From: Synechococcus sp. NB0720_010
Lineage (GTDB): Bacteria > Cyanobacteriota > Cyanobacteriia > PCC-6307 > Cyanobiaceae
Assembly (NCBI RefSeq): GCF_023078835.1
Contig: NZ_CP090898.1
Coordinates: forward strand, 62,001-126,000
Length of the DNA stretch: 64,000 nt
Direction of reading: 5' to 3'
Below are positions 17,498-27,097 of this stretch, piece by piece. A program made the position numbers and the translations under genes. Under the pieces are notes generated by a model. The model was not told where the DNA came from. It did not search any database and was given only the letters and a program-made list of their open reading frames with translations. The stretch's first letter is position 1. Each line of letters starts with the position of its first letter.

Positions 17498-18991
17498 ATG
17501 GTTCGTCCGCGTTGGTTGTCCGTTCAGCGAACCGGCGCGGCGCGCAGCTGGTTGATCTGGGATCGGACCATTGCCCTTTGGGCCACGGTCAATTTGGTCT
17601 GGGTGGTCTTTGACATCACCTATGTCCCATTCCGCACCTTCTGGTTGCAACGGAATCTGACCCCGATTCCCCAGGTGCCGCTGGTGGTTCCGCTGACGGT
17701 TCTGCCCAACATCACCCCGCTCTACGACCCGGTGAAGGGCATTGAGCCCCATCGGGAGACCCAGGGCTATCTGCAGCAGTTCGATCAACTGGATGGGGCC
17801 CTGCTCAAACCCGCTCCATTGAGCAATTCGCTTCAGCTGCGCCGTCAACAGGTGGCACTGACCGAGGCGATGATCAACGAGAACCCCTTTGCCGCCTCAG
17901 GTAACAGCGGCACCCTCGAGAAAATCAAGAATCGCCTGCGTCAGCGAGCTGGCTTGGACTCCGCTAAGGAGTCCGCGCAGCGCCTGCTCTCGGACGGCTG
18001 GCTACAGCAACACTCCTGGGAGGAGGAGCGGCGTTTCTGGCAGCAGCAGATCCTGCCGCTGGTGGCCACGAGCTATTGGCGCTCCATTGATGAGAACGGC
18101 CGCCCCACGGATCACTTCTGGCGCTACGACCTTCTGCTCTTTCAAAGCGTCTTCGCCTTCGACATCCTGCTGCGGATGCTGCGTTTGCGGCGGCGCTTCC
18201 CAGGCCTGAGTTGGCGGGATGCCCTGCTGCGGCGTTGGATCGATCTGCCGCTGTTGCTGCCCTTTTGGCGCTGGATGCGCCTGGCGCCGGTGGTGGAGCG
18301 CTTGAGTCAGACGGGAATGATCAATGTCGAGCCGCTGCGGGCCGTGATTAGTCGCGGTGTCGTCTCACTCTTGGCATTGGAGCTCTTTGAGGTTTTGGCT
18401 CTGCAATTGGTGGATGGCACCCAATCGCTGATTCGATCGCCCCAGTGGCCGCGCATGATTCGGAGCCTGCGTAGCCACCAGAGTGTCAGCGCGCTACCCC
18501 CCCAGCTCGAGCAGCCCCTGCTGGGTTTGCTGCAGTTGTGGGGACCGATGGTGCTCGGCCAGGTCACCCCCAGGCTGACCCCAGAGCTGCAGTCCCTGCT
18601 CAGCCATGCCCTCGAGCAAAGTCTCCGAGAGGTGCCAGGGGGGGCGGTGGTTCCCTCTGCCCTGGCCCGTCAGCTCACCGCCAGCATGGTGGAGACCGTC
18701 GTTGAGCTCTCCCGGACAACTGCGGATCGCTTGGCACAGAGCGATGACCGGCAGGCGGAACTGCTGCAGCGCTTCGGCGATCGCTTCTGGGAGGAGTTGG
18801 CGGCGGCTCTGGAGCGCGGGGACACCCTGGAGCGCAGTCAGGAGCTGCTCTGCGGCTTGCTCCAGCAGGTGAAGTTGAACTACTTGGCCCAGGTCAACCG
18901 CGCCGGCATCGGCGCCTTGATGGAGGAACTCGATGAACTGACAGCGCCTGTGCCGCTTAGCCCAGAGCCGCCTGCCACTCCTCAGGCTTGA
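17498..18991 (+). CDS. Large membrane-associated protein of unknown function
   Basis: A 497-residue protein with a basic start, a first membrane segment (IALWATVNLVWVVFDITYVPF) and a second near residues 210-225 (LLLFQSVFAFDILLRML), between which lies a soluble region of about 150 residues. The C-terminal half is helical and rich in Leu, Gln and Arg. I do not recognise a named family; it looks like a conserved cyanobacterial protein. It is transcribed away from lepB and its end overlaps the convergent ArsC/Spx-type gene by 35 bases. The alternating soluble and membrane layout suggests a role at the thylakoid or plasma membrane, but this is a guess. Confidence 0.8.
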   Translation: MVRPRWLSVQRTGAARSWLIWDRTIALWATVNLVWVVFDITYVPFRTFWLQRNLTPIPQVPLVVPLTVLPNITPLYDPVKGIEPHRETQGYLQQFDQLDGALLKPAPLSNSLQLRRQQVALTEAMINENPFAASGNSGTLEKIKNRLRQRAGLDSAKESAQRLLSDGWLQQHSWEEERRFWQQQILPLVATSYWRSIDENGRPTDHFWRYDLLLFQSVFAFDILLRMLRLRRRFPGLSWRDALLRRWIDLPLLLPFWRWMRLAPVVERLSQTGMINVEPLRAVISRGVVSLLALELFEVLALQLVDGTQSLIRSPQWPRMIRSLRSHQSVSALPPQLEQPLLGLLQLWGPMVLGQVTPRLTPELQSLLSHALEQSLREVPGGAVVPSALARQLTASMVETVVELSRTTADRLAQSDDRQAELLQRFGDRFWEELAAALERGDTLERSQELLCGLLQQVKLNYLAQVNRAGIGALMEELDELTAPVPLSPEPPATPQA

Positions 18992-19331
18992 ATCCCACCA
19001 GGGCCGTGCCGGCTTCGGTGATCGCGAAGGGACGTTTGATCAGCTTCCCGTCAGCAGCCAAGGCAGCAAGGGCCTCGTCATCGCTGAGTGCAGCCACGGC
19101 TGCGGCACCAAGGGCTCGATAGCTCTGGCCACTGGTGTTGAACAGCCGCTTTCGCCCCAGGCTGTTGAAGGCCAGGCGCAGGTCGTCCGGGCCCGGGGGA
19201 TTGAGGGTGATATCGATCAGCTCGAGATTCCCATTCCCAACAGAAAAGCCCTGCTGGTCAAGCCATTGCAGGGCTTTGCGGCAGGTGCCGCACTTGGGAT
19301 AACTGAAGAGCCGAAGACGGCTGCTGCTCAC
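18957..19331 (-). CDS. ArsC/Spx/MgsR family thioredoxin-fold protein
   Basis: A 124-residue protein with the N-terminal CxxC in SYPKCGTCRKALQWLDQQG, followed by IDITLNPPGPDDL, and the C-terminal RPFAIT and LVGFKPEEW segments of the ArsC/Spx superfamily. The CxxC pair and the lack of the arsenate reductase Arg triad in full suggest a redox-active Spx/MgsR-like or glutathione-linked reductase rather than a true arsenate reductase. It starts where the ferredoxin gene ends on the same strand (4-base overlap), so a redox pair encoded by one transcript is likely. Confidence 0.88.
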   Translation of the reverse strand: MSSSRLRLFSYPKCGTCRKALQWLDQQGFSVGNGNLELIDITLNPPGPDDLRLAFNSLGRKRLFNTSGQSYRALGAAAVAALSDDEALAALAADGKLIKRPFAITEAGTALVGFKPEEWQAALG

Positions 19332-19807
19332 TTGCCCAGCAGGCTCTTGATGGCGCCCACGAGGCTGTTGGAGCCGCTTCCGGTGCCGCCTTGGGGCCGG
19401 GTGCGAACGGTCACATCACCGTTGACGCTGGTGCGGCAGCTCAGGCGGTAGTTAGCGGGACGGTCAGCCAGGTAGACCTGCTCGACGTCACTACGGGGGG
19501 AGAGGTTCTGCATGCCCTCAACCACCTCGACGACGCAGGTGCCGCACTGGCCGACGCCACCACAGTTATTGAGGTTGTTCAGACCGCCGTAGGGATTGAC
19601 GCCTGCATCCACGGCAGCCTTGCGAAGGTTGGCCCCTTCAATGCATCCGACCTGCTGGCCTTCCTGTTCAAAACGGATGGTGGGCACGGTCGGGCGGGGA
19701 TCTTCGGCGCCGACAAACCTACCTGGCCGCAGACGTTCTTTGACGTTGTTTGCTGCGGCTGACACCAAATGCAGCGTCCTGCCGTGTCGCATTGGGCTGC
19801 TTAGCAT
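19328..19807 (-). CDS. 2Fe-2S plant-type ferredoxin
   Basis: A 159-residue protein with a ferredoxin domain from about residue 45. The cluster ligands are in NCGGVGQCGTC (C-x5-C-x2-C, rather than the C-x4-C-x2-C of photosynthetic PetF) and a fourth Cys in RLSC 32 residues later. It has an N-terminal extension of about 40 residues and a Gly/Ser-rich tail. It is therefore not the main photosynthetic ferredoxin but a divergent one of unknown partner. It is divergently arranged with the methyltransferase gene and precedes the ArsC/Spx-type gene with a 4-base overlap. Confidence 0.9.
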   Translation of the reverse strand: MLSSPMRHGRTLHLVSAAANNVKERLRPGRFVGAEDPRPTVPTIRFEQEGQQVGCIEGANLRKAAVDAGVNPYGGLNNLNNCGGVGQCGTCVVEVVEGMQNLSPRSDVEQVYLADRPANYRLSCRTSVNGDVTVRTRPQGGTGSGSNSLVGAIKSLLGK

Positions 19808-19817
19808 TGGCCTTTCT

Positions 19818-20498
19818 TTGGCCGAAACGGTGCATCCAGCGGGTTACGACCGTCTCCAGAGCCAAGTCATTCCCGGCTACGGAAGTCTGGCTCGCCTGGC
19901 CGTGGCCCTGCTCAGCAGCTCACCTCAGGCTCAGATCGAGGGATCATCCGTCCTGGTGGCGGGCTGCGGCACCGGTGCGGAGCTTCTGGAAGCGGTTGCG
20001 CAGCGTCCGGATTGGCGGCTGACGGCCTTGGATCCCAGCGACGAGATGCTCCAGGCCTCGCGCGATCGCCTGGGTGAAGGGGTTCCCATTCGTTGGCATC
20101 AAGACACGGTCGAGGGGTTTGTCGCCGCTGACGCCGAAGCCGGTGGCTACGCCGGCGCCCTCTCGGTGCTGGTGCTTCAGTCCCTTCCTGATGACGGCAG
20201 CAAACTGGCCTATCTGAGCGCCCTAGCCCAGTGCCTTCAGCTCGGGGCTCAGCTGGTCTTAGTTGACTTGATGCGCAGCTCCCTGACGTCGTTGGAGCCC
20301 CAGCTCGATGCGGCCTGGGATCGCTTCCAGCGCGCAAGTGGCCTCGATCTCACCCGCGATCAGTTGGCCTCGGAGGGTTTGCATCCCATCGGTCTGGCCC
20401 GTCTCACCAGCCTGGTCAACGCCGCTGGTTTTGGTGATCCGGCCCGGGTGTTTCAGGCCCTGGGTTTTGAAGGCTTTTTGCTCCAGAAGCGGGGTTAA
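19818..20498 (+). CDS. SAM-dependent methyltransferase, class I
   Basis: A methyltransferase of about 226 residues. Motif I is [17 protein letters not shown], followed by [18 protein letters not shown] (the acidic residue that binds the ribose of SAM) and [11 protein letters not shown]. The fold is complete and the methyl acceptor is unknown. The open frame runs back into the antisense of the ferredoxin gene, but that part is not protein-like. TTG at 19818 or GTG at 19830 is the likely start, giving [13 protein letters not shown] or a shorter form. The stop overlaps the convergent pyrophosphatase gene by 4 bases. Confidence 0.85.
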   Translation: MAETVHPAGYDRLQSQVIPGYGSLARLAVALLSSSPQAQIEGSSVLVAGCGTGAELLEAVAQRPDWRLTALDPSDEMLQASRDRLGEGVPIRWHQDTVEGFVAADAEAGGYAGALSVLVLQSLPDDGSKLAYLSALAQCLQLGAQLVLVDLMRSSLTSLEPQLDAAWDRFQRASGLDLTRDQLASEGLHPIGLARLTSLVNAAGFGDPARVFQALGFEGFLLQKRG

Positions 20499-21010
20499 GG
20501 CTGTTGCGCTGCGGCGCTGCAGGCTTCGATCAGCGCAGGGACGGCGTCCGCATCGAGCCACCCCAGGATGTCGACGACCCGGCCCTCCATGCTCTTGTAG
20601 GTCCGGAAGAATTCGGCCACCTCTTCGAGCTGCACCGGAGCGATCTGTCGAATGCTGTTGATGCCCCGTTGGTTGGGATCGGCCGCAGGAACGCAGAGGA
20701 GCTTGCCGTCATGGGCCCCCTCGTCGAGCATGTCGAGGATGCCGATGGGACGGGCCTGGATCAGGCATCCGGCAAAGGTGGGTTCGTGCATGATCACCAT
20801 CGCGTCCAGAGGAGCGCCGTCCTCTGCGAGGGTGTTGGGGATAAAGCCGTAGTCGAAGGGGTAGCGCACGGAGGAGTGCAGCACCCGATCGAGGGCCATC
20901 ACTCCAGCCTCTTGGTTGAACTCGTATTTATTGCGGCTTCCAGCTGGAATCTCCACCACGAGGTTCACTAGCCCTGGCCGCGGGGAGGCCTGCAGACTGC
21001 GCAAATCCAT
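20495..21010 (-). CDS. ppa: Inorganic pyrophosphatase, family I (first copy)
   Basis: Soluble pyrophosphatase hydrolyses PPi made in biosynthesis. The 171-residue product has [32 protein letters not shown], and LCVP with the Asp and Lys upstream ([11 protein letters not shown]), plus FRTYKSMEG. Compared with the E. coli enzyme, the metal-binding D-x-D-x-x-D loop reads DGAPLD, so the middle Asp is Ala. As I remember, this variant is common in marine picocyanobacteria. A second, canonical copy lies at 42407-42994. Confidence 0.95.
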   Translation of the reverse strand: MDLRSLQASPRPGLVNLVVEIPAGSRNKYEFNQEAGVMALDRVLHSSVRYPFDYGFIPNTLAEDGAPLDAMVIMHEPTFAGCLIQARPIGILDMLDEGAHDGKLLCVPAADPNQRGINSIRQIAPVQLEEVAEFFRTYKSMEGRVVDILGWLDADAVPALIEACSAAAQQP

Positions 21011-21287
21011 GGCTGGGTTGCTCGATCACGCCAGAGGGGGGAGCCGCTACCTGAGCGGGACCCGATCGACTGCCCAGCACGCTGGCGATCGGAATCACCA
21101 TGGTGCAGACGGCAACGACAAAGCCCAGAAGGGGAGCGGCGGAGTCGTAAATAGGGCTGGAACTAAAGGGTTCCTCGCTCGATTCGCTCAACACGGGGGT
21201 GGATCTGCTGCTTGCGGCTTGCGTGGTGGCCGGAGCCTGAGCCGCAGGAGCGGATCCGCTGGTTCGGGGAGGGGGATCTGAGTCCAT
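20928..21287 (-). CDS. Pro/Ser/Ala-rich single-pass membrane protein, unknown
   Basis: A 119-residue ORF with a low-complexity Ser/Pro/Ala-rich N-terminus, one strong membrane segment ([19 protein letters not shown]), and a second low-complexity tail. The ATG is preceded on the minus strand by an AT-richer stretch with a possible -10 (TAATCT), which supports transcription. Its end overlaps the start of the pyrophosphatase gene by 83 bases in another frame, more than is usual here. It could be a small membrane protein or a partly spurious ORF. No family recognised. Confidence 0.45.
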   Translation of the reverse strand: MDSDPPPRTSGSAPAAQAPATTQAASSRSTPVLSESSEEPFSSSPIYDSAAPLLGFVVAVCTMVIPIASVLGSRSGPAQVAAPPSGVIEQPSHGFAQSAGLPAARASEPRGGDSSWKPQ

Positions 21288-21332
21288 CGACGGGGTTAAT
21301 GAAAACCCTCAGTACAGATTAGATATGTGCAT

Positions 21333-21360
21333 CCTGACATCCGGCGATGGGACTGTCAGG
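21333..21360. repeat. 7-bp inverted repeat downstream of the HTH gene
   Basis: CCTGACA and TGTCAGG are separated by 14 bases, just past the end of the minus-strand HTH gene and upstream of the membrane-protein gene. It could act as a hairpin at the 3' end of the HTH mRNA. No T run follows. Confidence 0.35.
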
Positions 21361-21368
21361 TGCAGCGT

Positions 21369-21854
21369 CTATGCCGCGGGGCGTTCTTGCTCGTGCTGAT
21401 CCCGCCGGCTATCGAGGGTGGTTGGGCTGAGATTGCTCGAGTCCAGAAGCTCTCGAATCGTGCGCAGTTCTTCGAGGATCGAACCCAGGAGTTGCTGGGT
21501 TGCCGTTGAAGGGGAGTTCAGTACCTCAACGGTCACTTCCTTGATGCGCAGGACGTCCCGGGCGAAGCGAGCCACCTCATTGGGGTGGAACATCAAGGGT
21601 TCTTTCTGATCGCTGCGGTACTCGGGGTTGAGTTTGCGGGGATTGAAAGGCGGGTTGAGGTTGCGCGGATCGGTGTTGGTGTAGCGGTAGACCGAGGCCC
21701 GTGAGCGGTTCAACGAACGCTGAACTTCGTCGATGCCAATCAGGTTCTCGGATTGTTCGGAGCTATTGGCTGCGCCTTCTGCACTGGCTTCAATCGCAGC
21801 GGCTGCACTGGCCATCCCTTGCCCCATTCCTGAAGTGAACGAATGGGGGTTCAT
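21369..21854 (-). CDS. Putative helix-turn-helix protein, cyanobacterial
   Basis: A 161-residue protein. A Ser/Ala/Met-rich start of about 40 residues precedes LIGIDEVQRSLNRSRASVYRYTNTD, which reads like a MerR- or phage-Cox-type winged helix: the helix pair is followed by a turn with FNPRKLNPEYR and then FHPNEVARFARDVL. The C-terminal region (TATQQLLGSILEELRTIRELL) is helical and could dimerise. DNA-binding function is inferred. It starts 200 bases from proS and is transcribed away from it, so it could regulate itself or its neighbour. Confidence 0.75.
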   Translation of the reverse strand: MNPHSFTSGMGQGMASAAAAIEASAEGAANSSEQSENLIGIDEVQRSLNRSRASVYRYTNTDPRNLNPPFNPRKLNPEYRSDQKEPLMFHPNEVARFARDVLRIKEVTVEVLNSPSTATQQLLGSILEELRTIRELLDSSNLSPTTLDSRRDQHEQERPAA

Positions 21855-21881
21855 GAGACGTGCGTGCGACGGGTTGGAATC

Positions 21882-21963
21882 AAGCGGAAACTAGCAGGCT
21901 TTCCTCTCTGCAACTGAAATTTCGTCTTGATTTCCGCTTCACTTGTGGCGCTTTTTTAAGCGG
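21882..21963. promoter_or_regulatory. proS leader with competing inverted repeats
   Basis: The 200-base spacer upstream of proS holds AAGCGGAAA (21882-21890), its exact complement TTTCCGCTT (21931-21939), and a third element AAGCGG (21958-21963) that can pair with the CCGCTT of the second. Between them CGCTT-TTTT-AAGCG forms a small hairpin. Two exclusive structures are therefore possible. A role in proS expression is inferred only from position. Confidence 0.4.
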
Positions 21964-22055
21964 GTGGGACGGAACGGTTCGTGGGGCTGCAAATGCTGGC
22001 TCCAGGGCTGCTCGAGCAGGTGATAGCTTCCGGCCTCTTTCCTTGCTCGGATCTC

Positions 22056-23882
22056 ATGCGCGTCTCCCGCCTGATGCTGGTGACGCTGCGGGATGACCCC
22101 GCCGAGGCTGAGATTGCCTCCCACAAGCTGTTGCTGCGAGCCGGCTATATCCGCAGGATTGGCAGCGGCATCTACGCCTATCTCCCCCTCCTCTGGCGCG
22201 TCCTTCAGAAGGTCTCAGCCGTTGTCCGCGAGGAACTCAACGCGGCGGGTGCCCTGGAGACGCTCCTGCCCCAGCTCCAGCCGTCTGAGCTCTGGCAGCG
22301 CAGCGGGCGCTGGGCCGGGTACACCGACGGCGAGGGGATCATGTTTCACCTTGAGGACCGTCAAGGTCGCGAGCTCGGTCTCGGCCCGACCCACGAGGAG
22401 GTCATCACGGCACTCGCCGCTGATCTGCTTCGTTCCTACCGGCAACTCCCGGTCAACCTGTATCAGGTGCAGACCAAGTTTCGCGATGAGATTCGTCCCC
22501 GCTTCGGTCTGATGCGTGGGCGCGAATTCATCATGAAGGACGCCTATTCGTTCCACGCCAATGAGGACTGCCTGAAGCAGACCTACGGCCTGATGGACCA
22601 GGCTTACCGCAGGATCTTTCAGCGTTGTGGCCTGCGGGCCGTCGCCGTCGAGGCCGACAGTGGTGCCATCGGCGGTTCGGCCAGCCAGGAATTCATGGTC
22701 ACGGCTGAATCCGGTGAGGATTTGATCTTGGCCGCCGGCGATGGCCGCTACGCGGCGAACCAAGAGCGGGCGGTTTCCCTACCACCCGAGCCCCAGCCGC
22801 TTCCGCCCGGCTCGGCTGTGGAGCGGATCGAGACCCCTGGTCAAAGCACCATTGAGGCCCTGAGCCAGGCCCAGGGTTGGCACCCCACGCAGGTGGTCAA
22901 GGTGCTCCTATTGCTGGCTCGCTTTGAAGACGGCCTGCAGCAGCCGTTGCTCGTCTCCCTGCGGGGCGACCAGCAGCTCAATGAGGTCAAGTTGAGCAAT
23001 GCCGTCAGTCACCGGCTCTCGGCTAAGCACGGCACCCTTTTGGACCTGCAAGCACTGCAGCCCGATGAGGCGGCCAAGCAAGGCCTGACGGGGATTCCCT
23101 TTGGTTACATCGGGCCGGATTTGAGCGATTCGATGCTCTCCGGTGCCAAGTCTTGGGCCCCCCGCTTTGAGCGCTTTGCCGATGGCACCGCCACGGCCTT
23201 GGAGGTCTTCATTTGCGGCGCGAATGAGCGTGATGACCATCGGCTGGGCGTGAGCTGGGCTGCGCTCGGGGGTGCTCCTGATTCAGGCGATCTGCGCTCC
23301 GCGCAGCCCGGGGATCGCTGCGTCCATGACCCCAGTCAAACCCTCGAAGCCAGCCGTGGAATCGAGGTTGGGCACATCTTCCAGCTCGGCAGGAAGTACT
23401 CCACGGCCCTGGACGCCACCTTTACCAATGAGTCCGGCCAGGAGGAGCCCCTGTGGATGGGCTGCTACGGCATCGGTGTATCGAGGCTGGCCCAGGCCGC
23501 CGTCGAGCAACACCACGACGCCAACGGAATCTGTTGGCCCACCGCAATCGCTCCCTATGAGGTGATTGTCGTGATCGCCAACGTCAAAGAAACGGAGCAG
23601 GTGGACTTGGCGGAACGTCTCTACGACCAGTTGCAGGCGGCCGGCGTTGATGTGTTGCTCGACGACCGCTCTGAACGGGCTGGCGTCAAGTTCAAGGACT
23701 CAGAGCTGCTCGGAATTCCCTGGCGGGTCGTGGTCGGTCGCGGCGCGGCTGAGGGGCAGGTGGAGTTGGTTCAGCGCTCCACTGGTGCCAAACAGGACCT
23801 CGCGGCCGACCAGCTGGAAGCCACCTTGCTGCCCCAGCTCCTGCTGGAGCGTCAAGGACTTCTGGCCGCCGAGGCCCCCTAG
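22056..23882 (+). CDS. proS: Prolyl-tRNA synthetase, bacterial type
   Basis: Class II synthetase that charges tRNA-Pro. From the ATG at 22056 (MRVSRLMLVTLRDDPAEAE) the protein has 608 residues; the longer frame from 21981 adds 25 residues without family likeness. Class II motif 1 region (RAGYIRRIGSGIYAYLPL), motif 2 (TKFRDEIRPRFGLMRGREFIMKDAYSFH) and motif 3 (GCYGIGVSRL) are present. Between motifs 2 and 3 lies the YbaK-like editing insertion (about 200-390), which removes mischarged alanine. It is followed by psb27 28 bases later, so the two may be co-transcribed. Confidence 0.97.
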   Translation: MRVSRLMLVTLRDDPAEAEIASHKLLLRAGYIRRIGSGIYAYLPLLWRVLQKVSAVVREELNAAGALETLLPQLQPSELWQRSGRWAGYTDGEGIMFHLEDRQGRELGLGPTHEEVITALAADLLRSYRQLPVNLYQVQTKFRDEIRPRFGLMRGREFIMKDAYSFHANEDCLKQTYGLMDQAYRRIFQRCGLRAVAVEADSGAIGGSASQEFMVTAESGEDLILAAGDGRYAANQERAVSLPPEPQPLPPGSAVERIETPGQSTIEALSQAQGWHPTQVVKVLLLLARFEDGLQQPLLVSLRGDQQLNEVKLSNAVSHRLSAKHGTLLDLQALQPDEAAKQGLTGIPFGYIGPDLSDSMLSGAKSWAPRFERFADGTATALEVFICGANERDDHRLGVSWAALGGAPDSGDLRSAQPGDRCVHDPSQTLEASRGIEVGHIFQLGRKYSTALDATFTNESGQEEPLWMGCYGIGVSRLAQAAVEQHHDANGICWPTAIAPYEVIVVIANVKETEQVDLAERLYDQLQAAGVDVLLDDRSERAGVKFKDSELLGIPWRVVVGRGAAEGQVELVQRSTGAKQDLAADQLEATLLPQLLLERQGLLAAEAP

Positions 23883-23910
23883 GATCCCGCTCAAGTTGAT
23901 CCCGAGTCCG

Positions 23911-24321
23911 ATGGCAGCTGGTTGGCGTCGAATCAAAGCAGCCCTGCTGGCTGTCTGCCTGGGCCTGACCCTGCTGGTGACGGCTTGCTCTGGCAGCTCG
24001 GGTCCCCTGACCGGTAACTACGCGGAGGACACGGTTGTCGTCGCGGATCAGCTGATGGCCACCATTGCCATTGCGGCTGATGATCCTGGCCGCAGTGAGG
24101 CGGAGACCTCGGCACGGGCCCTGATCAATGACTACATGGCCCGCTACCGCCCCCAGGCCAAATTCAACGGCTTGGCCTCCTTCACCACCATGCAGACGGC
24201 CCTGAACTCCCTGGCGGGCCACTACGCGAACTACCCAAATCGCCCCGTCCCCGATGCCCTGAAGGAGCGCCTGAATAAGGAGCTCAAAAAAGCTGAGACC
24301 GGTGTCGTGCGCGGCGCCTGA
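23911..24321 (+). CDS. psb27: Photosystem II assembly lipoprotein Psb27
   Basis: Psb27 is a lumenal lipoprotein that binds CP43 and the unfinished oxygen-evolving site during photosystem II assembly and repair. From the ATG at 23911 the product has 136 residues. The signal peptide (ALLAVCLGLTLLVTAC) ends in a lipobox with its Cys before SGSSG. The mature part has the four-helix pattern LTGNYAEDTVVVADQL, INDYMARYR, FTTMQTALNSLAGHYANYPNRP and LKERLNKELKKAE. A strong terminator follows. Location after proS is not functional in an obvious way. Confidence 0.96.
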   Translation: MAAGWRRIKAALLAVCLGLTLLVTACSGSSGPLTGNYAEDTVVVADQLMATIAIAADDPGRSEAETSARALINDYMARYRPQAKFNGLASFTTMQTALNSLAGHYANYPNRPVPDALKERLNKELKKAETGVVRGA

Positions 24322-24348
24322 TCGTCTCCGCCTTCGTTGTTTGAACCC

Positions 24349-24375
24349 AAAGCGGTCCGGATGGGCCGCTTTTTT
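24349..24375 (+). terminator. Rho-independent terminator after psb27
   Basis: A 10-bp stem AAAGCGGTCC / GGGCCGCTTT (one G-T pair) with the loop GGAT, continuing into TTT (24373-24375). It ends the proS-psb27 transcript before purA. Confidence 0.88.
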
Positions 24376-24445
24376 AATCCAAACAATTCCGTGATTGTTT
24401 TGACGGAGGGTCACCTCATCTGAGATCCTTGATCCTTGTGCTTAG

Positions 24446-25783
<1,338 letters not shown>

Positions 25784-25788
25784 TTCCC

Positions 25789-26784
25789 ATGCCTGAAGTG
25801 AAGACCTTGGATGTTGTCGGGATCGGCAACGCGATCGTTGACGTGCTTGTTCAGGCCGACGATGCCGTCATTGAGGGCTTTGGTCTGACCAAGGGCACGA
25901 TGGCCCTGATTGATCAGGACCAAGCCGAGTCGCTCTACTCCAAGCTCGGCCCTGGCTTGGAAACCTCTGGGGGATCCGCGGCTAACACCCTGGCTGGCAT
26001 TGCCCAGCTTGGCGGGCGTGCTGGCTTTATTGGTCGGGTGCGGGATGACCAATTGGGCACGATCTTTGCCCATGACATCCGTGCTGTGGGGACCCGTTAT
26101 GAGACCCCCGCAGCAACGACCGGGGCCTCGACCGCACGCTGCTTGATCCTGGTGTCACCGGATGCGCAGCGCACCATGTGCACCTACTTGGGTGCCTCGG
26201 TTGGCCTCGATCCCAGCGATCTGAATCTCGAGATGGTGGCCCAGGCGAAGGTGCTCTACCTCGAGGGCTATCTCTGGGATAGCGACGACGCCAAGGCTGC
26301 TTTTCTTGCGGCCGCCAAGGTGGCGAAAGAGAACGGTGCCGAAGTGGCGCTGAGCCTCTCCGATGCGTTCTGCGTCGAACGCCATCGCGACAGCTTCCTT
26401 GAGCTGGTCGACGGCCATGTCGACATTCTCTTTGCCAATGAGATGGAGATCACCTCCCTCTACAAGGCCAATAGCTTTGATGAGGCCGCCCAGGCTGTCC
26501 GCGGCCGCTGCCGTATCGCCGCCCTGACTCGCAGCGAGCAGGGTTCTGTGATTCTCAGCGGCGATTCATCGATCGCCATCAAGCCCTTCAACCTGGGCCC
26601 GCTTGTGGACACCACGGGCGCCGGTGACCTTTATGCCGGTGGTTTCCTGCATGCCTATACCCAGGGCGAATTGCTGGAGCGCTGTGGTCAGCTCGCCTCG
26701 CTCTGCGCTGGTCAGGTGGTGACCCAGCTGGGTCCCCGCTCCCAGGTCGATCTGAAGGCCCTCGCCCAGACGCACCTCAACTAG
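25789..26784 (+). CDS. PfkB-family carbohydrate/nucleoside kinase
   Basis: A 331-residue ribokinase-fold protein. The sugar-binding motif SGGSAANTLAGIAQLGG lies near residue 60 and the PfkB signature 2 with the catalytic Asp is DTTGAGDLYAGGFL near 270. The early segment GNAIVDVLVQ matches adenosine-kinase-like members. Position directly after purA suggests adenosine or another nucleoside, but fructose- or ribose-type sugars cannot be excluded. It ends with an 8-base antisense overlap with cutA. Confidence 0.92.
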   Translation: MPEVKTLDVVGIGNAIVDVLVQADDAVIEGFGLTKGTMALIDQDQAESLYSKLGPGLETSGGSAANTLAGIAQLGGRAGFIGRVRDDQLGTIFAHDIRAVGTRYETPAATTGASTARCLILVSPDAQRTMCTYLGASVGLDPSDLNLEMVAQAKVLYLEGYLWDSDDAKAAFLAAAKVAKENGAEVALSLSDAFCVERHRDSFLELVDGHVDILFANEMEITSLYKANSFDEAAQAVRGRCRIAALTRSEQGSVILSGDSSIAIKPFNLGPLVDTTGAGDLYAGGFLHAYTQGELLERCGQLASLCAGQVVTQLGPRSQVDLKALAQTHLN

Positions 26785-27097
26785 GGCTGCAGGCCGCCTG
26801 AGCCCAGGCTCCATAGCCAGGGCTGGCCTCTGCACTCCAGACGATCCATTCGGGTGTCTCGTAGCTGTGGTGCTCATGGACGGCGGCCTCCAGGGCCTGC
26901 TGCTGCTCTCGAGTGGTTTTGATCAGCAGCTCGACCTCCGCGCTGTCCTCGATCTGTCCCTGCCACCAGTAGAGGGCCCGTTGCGGTCGCAGGGCGACGC
27001 AGGCCGCCAGACGCCTCTCCAGAAGAACGCGGGCGAGGGCCTCGGCGGTCTCTGGGTTTGCCTCGGTGGTGAGGGCCAGGATCAATGATGGGCTCAT
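26777..27097 (-). CDS. cutA: CutA1 divalent-cation tolerance protein
   Basis: A 106-residue trimeric ferredoxin-like protein of the CutA1 family, linked to copper tolerance and metal binding in bacteria. Characteristic segments are LLERRLAACVALRP, YWWQGQIEDSAEVELLIKT and HSYETPEWIVW. The role is not settled for cyanobacteria. Its start overlaps the cobK stop by 4 bases on the same strand, so they are translated together. Confidence 0.95.
   Translation of the reverse strand: MSPSLILALTTEANPETAEALARVLLERRLAACVALRPQRALYWWQGQIEDSAEVELLIKTTREQQQALEAAVHEHHSYETPEWIVWSAEASPGYGAWAQAACSPS

Noticed and set aside
19596-19817. Upstream part of the methyltransferase frame
   Set aside because: It runs antisense through the ferredoxin gene, has no fold likeness and carries no start-supporting signal; the gene probably starts at 19818 or 19830.
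23647-23910. Upstream part of the psb27 frame inside proS
   Set aside because: It overlaps proS coding sequence in another frame, and the signal peptide and lipobox place the start at the ATG at 23911.
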